10,467 bases of DNA, from assembly GCA_030145945.1 (NCBI GenBank), contig JASLDK010000169.1, positions 1-10,467 of the forward strand. Direction: 5' to 3'. Under the pieces are notes generated by a model. That model saw nothing but the letters and a program-made list of their open reading frames with translations, was not told the origin of the DNA and did no database searches. Below are positions 6,220 to 10,467 of this stretch, piece after piece (the first letter of the stretch is position 1; each line of letters begins with the position of its first letter). The translations under genes and the position numbers were made by a program. Source of the DNA: Nocardioides sp. GTDB lineage: Bacteria; Actinomycetota; Actinomycetes; Propionibacteriales; Nocardioidaceae.

Positions 6220-6621
6220 ATGAGCCGCATCGAGGTCCCCTTCCCCGTCTCAGCGGACCGGGCCCATGCCTACCTTGTCGACCCGCGGAACCGTCCGGAG
6301 TGGCAGTCCTCCCTCCGAGCGGTCGCCGACGTCGCCCCCGACCTCAGCACCTGGACGGACATCACGGCAGTGCCGGGTGTTCGCCCTCGGATGCGTACGA
6401 CGGTCAGCGAGCCGCCGTACCGCTGGGTCGAGGAGGGGGATTTCGGCCGCTTTCACGCACTGCTCGAACTCCGATTCGTCGCGACTGGCACCGAGGAATG
6501 CACGGTGAGCGCAGACTTCGCCGTGCGCGGCTTCGGCCTGGGGAGGCTGCTGACCGCTGGGGCCGGACCGGCCGTCGCGGCCGACCTGCGCAGCGCGGCG
6601 CGGATCCTCACGCAGGCTTGA
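6220..6621 (+). CDS. SRPBCC family protein (polyketide cyclase/dehydrase-like)
   Basis: This 133-aa protein opens with the IEVPFPVSADRAHAYLVDPRNRPEWQ pattern typical of START/SRPBCC helix-grip proteins: a beta strand, a helix, then DP..RPEWQ. RMRTTVSEPPYRWVEEGDFGRFHALLEL gives the middle strands, and the C-terminal helix is AAARIL-like. Such proteins bind small hydrophobic ligands; the ligand and any catalytic role cannot be told. The ATG at 6220 is 13 nt after the purB stop with only a weak GGG upstream, so translation may be coupled to purB. Its 3' end overlaps the convergent minus-strand mhuD gene by 14 bp. Confidence 0.75.
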   Translation: MSRIEVPFPVSADRAHAYLVDPRNRPEWQSSLRAVADVAPDLSTWTDITAVPGVRPRMRTTVSEPPYRWVEEGDFGRFHALLELRFVATGTEECTVSADFAVRGFGLGRLLTAGAGPAVAADLRSAARILTQA

Positions 6622-6925
6622 CGTCCAGCACGACCTCGAACTCCAGCAGGCTTGCGCCTGTCGACACGGGCTTGCGGGGCGCCTCGCCCTCCGGCGTCGC
6701 GTGAGCGGCGCGGGCATCGCCGTCACGCCACGCAGCGAAGGACTCCTCGTCGGCCCAGTGGGTGACGACGAAGTAGCGGTCCTCGCCAGCCGTGGGACGG
6801 AGCAGCTGGAAACCGAGGAAGCCGGCGGACCCCTCGACGGCGCTGGCTCGGGCGGCGAACCGCTTCTCCAGCTCGGGGCCGGCATGCGGCGGGACCTGGA
6901 TGGCGTTGATCTTCACGACGGACAT
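6608..6925 (-). CDS. mhuD: Haem-degrading monooxygenase, MhuD-like (ABM fold)
   Basis: This 105-aa protein closely follows Mycobacterium tuberculosis MhuD (Rv3592), a dimeric ABM-fold (IsdG family) enzyme that opens haem to mycobilin and frees iron. VVKINAI at the N-terminus, GPELEKRFA, GFLGFQLLRP, YFVVTHW and ATGASLLEFEVVLDV-like blocks appear in the same order and nearly the same spacing. The known functional positions Asn7, Trp66 and His75 (the haem ligand) fall at exactly the same residue numbers. Compared with my recollection of MhuD there are a few extra residues after His75 (TPEGEAPRKP). There is no iron-box-like repeat nearby. The start at 6925 has no ribosome binding site but sits 6 nt below a TAGGCT element, suggesting a leaderless transcript. 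It overlaps the convergent SRPBCC gene by 14 bp. Confidence 0.88.
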   Translation of the reverse strand: MSVVKINAIQVPPHAGPELEKRFAARASAVEGSAGFLGFQLLRPTAGEDRYFVVTHWADEESFAAWRDGDARAAHATPEGEAPRKPVSTGASLLEFEVVLDVKPA

Positions 6926-6931
6926 GACGTG

Positions 6932-6937
6932 AGCCTA
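6932..6937 (-). promoter_or_regulatory. -10 element of a likely leaderless mhuD transcript
   Basis: The minus strand reads TAGGCT, 6 nt, then the ATG of mhuD. TAnnnT at this distance puts transcription start at or beside the start codon, the actinobacterial leaderless arrangement. No Shine-Dalgarno sequence is present. No clear -35 was found. Confidence 0.5.
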
Positions 6938-6968
6938 TGACCGTCGTCGTGGTGGCTGAGGTGCCGCG

Positions 6969-7331
6969 TCAGGCGCGCGCGTCGCCACCCCAGTTGGCGA
7001 GCTTCACGGCGACGTCGTGCAGGCCGGCAGGGTTGACACCTTCGACCTCGAACGCGAGCTGGACGTTCTTGGACGTCGTCCGGGTCAGGCTGACCGTGCC
7101 GGCTTCGGGGAGGTTCTCGATGATCCGGATCAGTCGGTTGCCGATCCGACCCAGTTGCGAGGCGTGCTCGTCGGAGAGCTGTCCGAGGCCCTCGGGCTCG
7201 CGGTGGTGGAGGGTCAGGCCCAGGCGATCACCTGCGTCGTGGCGGGCGAGGATCCAGACCTCGTCCTCCCAGACCACCGTCTCGGGGGCGAAGGACGAGC
7301 TGTCGATGAGGGGCTGCGCGGAGTCCGTCAT
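6969..7331 (-). CDS. Hypothetical protein, possible degenerate HIT-like fold
   Basis: The ORF is open well upstream, but the ATG at 7331 gives a sensible 120-aa protein beginning MTDSAQPLIDSS. I do not recognise a confident family. The order VVWEDEVWILARH (residues 19-31), then LGLTLHHREPEGLGQLSDE (37-55), then a helix ASQLGRIGNRLIRIIENL, resembles the N-terminal two thirds of HIT (histidine triad) proteins, where a WED strand and a P-x-R-H...L-S-D segment precede a helix. The catalytic H-x-H-x-H triad is absent, however; the equivalent part reads SLTRTTSKNVQLAFEVEG. It may be a non-catalytic relative or an unrelated fold. It is predicted soluble, with no signal peptide. The ATG lacks a good ribosome binding site. 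It lies upstream of mhuD on the same strand (43-nt gap) and is divergent from the sigma factor gene. Confidence 0.65.
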   Translation of the reverse strand: MTDSAQPLIDSSSFAPETVVWEDEVWILARHDAGDRLGLTLHHREPEGLGQLSDEHASQLGRIGNRLIRIIENLPEAGTVSLTRTTSKNVQLAFEVEGVNPAGLHDVAVKLANWGGDARA

Positions 7332-7436
7332 GGCTGCACTCTGCCATCCGTCCGATCCGCTCCGAGCACGACCCCCGATCTTGTGTTCGAGCCCATCGGA
7401 CGCAACGATCCTGCTCCGGGCGGACAGGGGAGAGAC

Positions 7437-8291
7437 ATGAGGGATTGTGGAGGCACCCCCGGCCCGGTCGACGAGCGCGCCGAGCTCTTCCGGCGTTTGT
7501 ACGACGAGCACTTCGACGCCGTGCTCGGGTTCGCCCTTCGGCGTACCGGCAGGCCGGAGGATGCCGCCGACGTCACCTCGGACACCTTCCTCGTCGCCTG
7601 GCGACGCTTGAAGCACGTGCCCATGGGCGATGGCGCGCGGCCATGGCTCTATGCGGTGGCGCGACGGACGCTGGCCAACCAACGGCGCGGTGACGGCCGC
7701 CGGGTCGCGTTGGGCGAACGCCTGCGCCGCCAGGTCGCCGTCGCGGTGGCCGACATCGCCGACGACGTCGTGCACGGCGCGGACGTCACCGCCGCGATGA
7801 AGCGGCTCAGCGCACGCGACGACGAGGTCCTCCAGTTGCACCTGTGGGAGGGCCTCGAATCGCGCGAGATCGCTGAGGTTCTGGGCATTCCTGCCACCGC
7901 CGGCGCCACGTGCTGCCCGTCCTGGCCGCCGCTGCCGCCGTTCTCGCCGTGGTCGCGGGCGCATCCTGGCTCGGGAACCACGGATCCCGGCCGGGGACGG
8001 CCGCCTCGCCGCAAGCGCAGTCACCTGAGTACGTCGTCCTGGCGGGCGAGGGCTGGACCCTCGACCGGGCCAGGGTCACCGACCAGGGCGCTGACCTCGC
8101 CTATGGCCGTCCGGATGGAGCCGAGGTCGAGATCAACTGGCGCCCGTCGGACCAGTACGCCGGATATCTCGCCGACCGCCAGGGCATCGGTGCCAGTGAG
8201 GGCATCGAGCTGCTGGGGGCACCTGCGCAGGTCTGGGCCTACGACGGCGACGACCACGCGGCGCTGCGGGAGGCGGTCGGTGGCCACCTGA
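7437..8291 (+). pseudogene. ECF-type RNA polymerase sigma factor, broken in region 4 by apparent deletion
   Basis: Residues 1-152 form a normal ECF sigma factor start. Region 2 runs from FRRLYDEHFDAVLGFALRR to TLANQRR (about 18-83), with the WLYAVARR promoter-melting helix. Region 4 begins MKRLSARDDEVLQLHLWEGLESREIAEVLGIP (121-152). At about 7892 the helix-turn-helix stops: instead of the expected second helix (G-T-V-x-S-R-L-x-R-A-R), the frame reads a Pro/Arg-rich string to the TGA at 8289-8291. From about 7880 onward a different frame codes for the membrane protein that normally follows such sigma genes. This indicates a deletion removing the end of the sigma gene, any gap and the start of the next gene. 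The product would lack the -35 recognition helix. The ATG at 7437 is supported by GGGGAG 4 nt upstream. A sequencing or assembly error is possible, but a simple frameshift would not explain the missing segment. Confidence 0.7.
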
Positions 8292-8821
8292 TCGAGGTGC
8301 GCGGCAGGGGGCTCTCCCGCACGGCGTACGACGAGATGCTGGCCGGTCTCCGTCCGCTGGCCGCTGACCAGGTCCGTGCCACGTTCCCTGCGGCGGCCTT
8401 CACCGGCGACGGTTTCGTGCGGCCTGGAGCGGAGGGGAACGGCCTGCCGCCCGCACCGGAGAGGCCTGCGCTGATCCGCGCTCCGGGGTGGTCGATGGGG
8501 CTCGACCAGGACGTCTTCTGGGAGCGCGGTCACGCGAGGATCGTGATGGCGACCGTCGGGAACGTTCCGGACCCGTTTGCCTACGACCGCTACCGGGACG
8601 CGGAGGTGCGCAAGTCCGTCCGGGTCCTGGGCCGGCGAGCACTGCTGGCGGAGTGGGATGAGGGAAGCGTCCACTACCGCGTCGTCGCGCTCTCAGCGAC
8701 GCCGACGACCGTGCTGATCTTCGAGGGCACGGGAAGCACGCGCAATGACTTCCTCGAAGCGGTGCGGTCGGCGCAGTGGGTCTCCCAGGACGACTACCGG
8801 GCGGCGATCGCGGGCGGCTGA
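7910..8821 (+). pseudogene. 5'-truncated membrane protein gene, partner of the sigma factor
   Basis: This frame is open from 7877, after a TGA at 7874-7876, and has no start codon before the GTG at 7910. Just upstream it codes HRRRRH, then an Ala/Val-rich membrane segment (LPVLAAAAAVLAVVAG), then about 280 extracytoplasmic residues to the TGA at 8819-8821. Arg-rich residues directly before a membrane helix are what one expects inside a protein whose cytoplasmic N-terminal 40-60 residues are missing. In actinobacteria, single-pass proteins of this layout commonly follow ECF sigma genes and may act as anti-sigma or accessory factors. The outer part (WTLDRARV.DQGADLAYGRPDGAEVEINWRP) matches no enzyme I know. 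The GTG has no ribosome binding site, so if made at all, the protein would begin inside its membrane helix. Confidence 0.65.
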
Positions 8822-8847
8822 GGGCGATCCGTCCAGCGGGCGCAGAC

Positions 8848-8884
8848 CACGAAGGACAGCCGGATCAATAGGCTGTCCTTCGTG
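8848..8884. promoter_or_regulatory. 14-bp inverted repeat spanning the purC start codon
   Basis: Arms 8848-8861 (CACGAAGGACAGCC) and 8871-8884 (GGCTGTCCTTCGTG) are perfect reverse complements with a 9-nt loop. The last three bases of the right arm are the GTG start codon of purC. The TAGGCT -10 element (8869-8874) lies in the loop and right arm. As DNA this could be a repressor operator covering -10 and start. As RNA from an upstream promoter it would hide the start codon or terminate read-through. Confidence 0.7.
8869..8874 (+). promoter_or_regulatory. -10 element of a likely leaderless purC transcript
   Basis: TAGGCT lies 7 nt upstream of the GTG of purC, and no Shine-Dalgarno sequence is present. 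The spacing fits transcription beginning at the start codon. No clear -35 was found. Confidence 0.5.
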
Positions 8885-9811
8885 ACGCTCGCGAACATCC
8901 CGCCCGCGCCGGAGCTCCCCGGCACCCGCCACCTGCACTCCGGGAAGGTGCGCGATCTCTACGAGCTCACCGAGGGCCCGCACACCGGCAAGCTGCTGAT
9001 GGTGGCGAGCGACCGGCTCTCGATCTTCGACTTCGTGCTGGAGACGACGATCCCCGACAAGGGCGAGATCCTGACCCGGATGTCGTCGTGGTGGTTCGAC
9101 CAGCTCAGCTCGCTGGTCCCCAACCACGTCATCTCCACGGACGTCCCCGAGGCGGTCCGAGGCCGCGCGGTGATCTGCGAACGGCTCGACATGTTCCCCG
9201 TCGAGTGCGTGGCGCGGGGATATCTGACTGGTTCGGGTCTCCTCGACTACCGCGCCACGGGCGAGGTGTGCGGGATCGCGCTGCCGAGCGGGCTCGAGGA
9301 CGGCAGCCGCCTGCCGGAGCCGATCTTCACCCCGGCCACGAAGGCCGAGCTCGGCGACCACGACGAGAACGTCTCCTACGACGCCGTCGCCCGCACGATC
9401 GGCGACGAATCCGCCGCAGCACTGCGGGATCTGACGCTCCAGGTCTACGGCCGTGCCGAGGAGATCGCCCGCGAGCAGGGGATCATCCTGGCCGACACGA
9501 AGTTCGAGTTCGGGACTGCTCCGCAGGTCGAGGAGGCTGCGCAGCAACCGTCACGAGACGGTCGCATCGTGCTCGCCGACGAGGTCCTCACCCCCGACTC
9601 CTCGCGGTACTGGCCGGCGGACGAGTGGCAGCCGGGCCGCACGCAGCCGTCGTACGACAAGCAGATCGTGCGCAACTGGGCGCTCTCGCCGGAGAGTGGC
9701 TGGGACAAGGCGTCCGGCGAGGCACCGCCGGCGCTTCCTGCTGAGGTCATCGAGCGCACCCGCAGCCGCTACATCGAGGCCTATGAGCGCCTCACCGGCG
9801 AGCGGTTCTGA
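8882..9811 (+). CDS. purC: Phosphoribosylaminoimidazole-succinocarboxamide synthase (SAICAR synthetase)
   Basis: PurC (309 aa, in the range of the long bacterial form) joins CAIR with aspartate using ATP to give SAICAR, the substrate of PurB encoded upstream. HSGKVRDLYE (residues 19-28) is the ATP-binding glycine/lysine loop, and ASDRLSIFDF (42-51) a conserved ATP-site block. PVECVARGYLTGSGLLDY (106-123) and FTPATKAELGDHDENVSY (149-166) are the family signature and CAIR/aspartate site. GIILADTKFEFG (200-211) and LADEVLTPDSSRYW (231-244) complete the metal and nucleotide site. Between these last two lies a stretch of about 10 residues (PQVEEAAQQPS) that looks longer than usual. The GTG start is set by the family N-terminus. 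The gene is probably transcribed on its own, given the -10 element and the broken gene upstream. Confidence 0.96.
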   Translation: MTLANIPPAPELPGTRHLHSGKVRDLYELTEGPHTGKLLMVASDRLSIFDFVLETTIPDKGEILTRMSSWWFDQLSSLVPNHVISTDVPEAVRGRAVICERLDMFPVECVARGYLTGSGLLDYRATGEVCGIALPSGLEDGSRLPEPIFTPATKAELGDHDENVSYDAVARTIGDESAAALRDLTLQVYGRAEEIAREQGIILADTKFEFGTAPQVEEAAQQPSRDGRIVLADEVLTPDSSRYWPADEWQPGRTQPSYDKQIVRNWALSPESGWDKASGEAPPALPAEVIERTRSRYIEAYERLTGERF

Positions 9812-9858
9812 CTCACCCGCCCGAGCCTTGGTCCCGGGCACAACCGGGCCGACGTCGA

Positions 9859-9894
9859 ACTGGTCGGGTGACCAGTGACCACGCTCACGCGTGG
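9859..9894. promoter_or_regulatory. Two adjacent dyads in the acyl-CoA synthetase promoter
   Basis: ACTGGTC (9859-9865) and GACCAGT (9870-9876) form a 7-bp dyad around GGGT. CCACGC (9879-9884) and GCGTGG (9889-9894) form a 6-bp dyad around TCAC. The first abuts or overlaps a possible -35 and the second fills the -35/-10 spacer. Such placement fits operator sites for a repressor such as a TetR or GntR protein controlling fatty acid use. The regulator cannot be named. Confidence 0.4.
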
Positions 9895-9904
9895 ACAGTA
9901 GGTT
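9875..9904 (+). promoter_or_regulatory. Promoter of a likely leaderless acyl-CoA synthetase transcript
   Basis: GTGACC (9875-9880), an 18-nt spacer and TAGGTT (9899-9904) resemble a sigma-70 promoter. The ATG at 9911 is 6 nt after the -10 hexamer and has no ribosome binding site, so transcription probably starts at the codon. Confidence 0.5.
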
Positions 9905-9910
9905 GTGGCC

Positions 9911-10467
9911 ATGACGAACCTTGCAGCATTCCTGGAGAACAGCGCGCAGACCTACCCCGACCGCACCGCGATCGTCTTCGGCGACACGCGCCTGTCCTAC
10001 CCGCAGGTCAACGGTGCGGCCAACCAGGTCGCCAACCTGCTGGTCTCGCGGGGCATCAAGCCCGGCGACAAGGTGGCGCTGAGCTGCCCCAACCTGCCGT
10101 ACTTCACGATCATCTACTACGGCATCCTCAAGGCTGGAGCGACCGTCGTGCCGCTCAACGTGCTGCTCAAGGGCCGCGAGGTCGCCTACCACCTCGGCGA
10201 CTCCGACGCGAAGGCCTACTTCGCGTTCCAGGGCACGCCTGACCTCGCCATCGGTGCCGAGGGGTACGCCGGCTTCCAGGAGGCCGACGGTTGCGAGCAC
10301 TTCTTCATGGTGACTGCCGACCCGATGGCGGCCTCGCCGATCGAGGGCACCGAGACCCTCGGCCAGGCGCTCGCCGGCCAGGCCCCGACCTTCGACTCTG
10401 TCGACGTGAGCGACGACGACACCGCCGTCATCCTCTACACCTCCGGCACCACCGGTCAGCCCAAGGG
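9911..10467 (+). CDS. Acyl-CoA synthetase / AMP-dependent ligase, N-terminal part (3' end outside window)
   Basis: The frame is open from the ATG at 9911 to the window end, giving 185 full codons. The protein is an ANL-superfamily adenylating enzyme that activates a carboxylic acid with ATP and joins it to CoA. The N-terminal pattern LAAFLENSAQTYPDRTAIVFGDTRLSYPQVN is typical of long-chain fatty acid CoA ligases. GIKPGDKVALSCPNLPYFTIIYYGILKAGATVVPLNVLL matches the conserved A-block. The window stops in the ATP/AMP-binding P-loop YTSGTTGQPKG (residues 176 onward). The substrate-binding half is missing, so chain length or aromatic preference cannot be told. It is separated from purC by 99 nt holding its own promoter. 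Confidence 0.92.
   Translation, partial: MTNLAAFLENSAQTYPDRTAIVFGDTRLSYPQVNGAANQVANLLVSRGIKPGDKVALSCPNLPYFTIIYYGILKAGATVVPLNVLLKGREVAYHLGDSDAKAYFAFQGTPDLAIGAEGYAGFQEADGCEHFFMVTADPMAASPIEGTETLGQALAGQAPTFDSVDVSDDDTAVILYTSGTTGQPK

Noticed and set aside
7332..7436. Autoregulatory ECF promoter between the unknown gene and the sigma gene
   Set aside because: I looked for an AAC-type -35 with a paired -10 and found nothing convincing; TTGTGT (7381) with AACGAT (7404) is too weak to list.
8693..9547. 284-codon minus-strand ORF opposite purC
   Set aside because: It is an antisense shadow with no motif; purC is unambiguous on the plus strand.

Overview
The window is high-GC DNA with GTG starts, short intergenic gaps and several apparently leaderless genes, which points to an actinobacterium. 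Protein style (PurA, PurB and MhuD close to mycobacterial/Nocardioides forms, a fused AccD/AccA carboxyltransferase, an ECF sigma factor next to a membrane protein) suggests Nocardioidaceae, probably Nocardioides or a relative. The genus is inferred from recall; no search was run.

Layout. Bases 1-827 (+) hold the C-terminal part of a fused acetyl-CoA carboxylase carboxyltransferase. A convergent gap (828-992) contains five copies of a short repeat at a strict 32-bp pitch, inverting in the middle to form a long stem-loop. On the minus strand, 993-1367 encodes a ketosteroid isomerase with all three catalytic residues and a KstR-like box upstream. The 1368-1569 divergent region carries leader hairpins before purA (1570-2865). 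purD follows 14 nt downstream (2880-4178). A perfect 24-bp palindrome separates purD from a GNAT acetyltransferase (4257-4748). purB (4788-6206) and a small SRPBCC gene (6220-6621) come next. On the minus strand lie a MhuD-type haem-degrading enzyme (6608-6925) and a 120-aa protein of unknown function (6969-7331). On the plus strand, an ECF sigma factor (from 7437) runs out of frame into the body of a membrane protein gene (to 8821), apparently through an internal deletion. purC (8882-9811) has an inverted repeat covering its start codon. The window ends inside an acyl-CoA synthetase (9911-).

How the genes work together. purA, purD, purB and purC are four steps of IMP/AMP synthesis: PurD early, PurC and PurB at the SAICAR steps, and PurA plus PurB again in the AMP branch. 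They are loosely clustered and interspersed with unrelated small genes. The KSI, the acyl-CoA synthetase and the carboxyltransferase suggest lipid/sterol metabolism at the edges. MhuD suggests iron recovery from haem.

No tRNA, rRNA, CRISPR array, transposase or phage gene was seen. No clearly new multi-gene system is visible. The most unusual items are the 32-bp repeat array, the sigma/membrane-protein junction, the purC start-codon palindrome and the KSI/KstR-like pairing.
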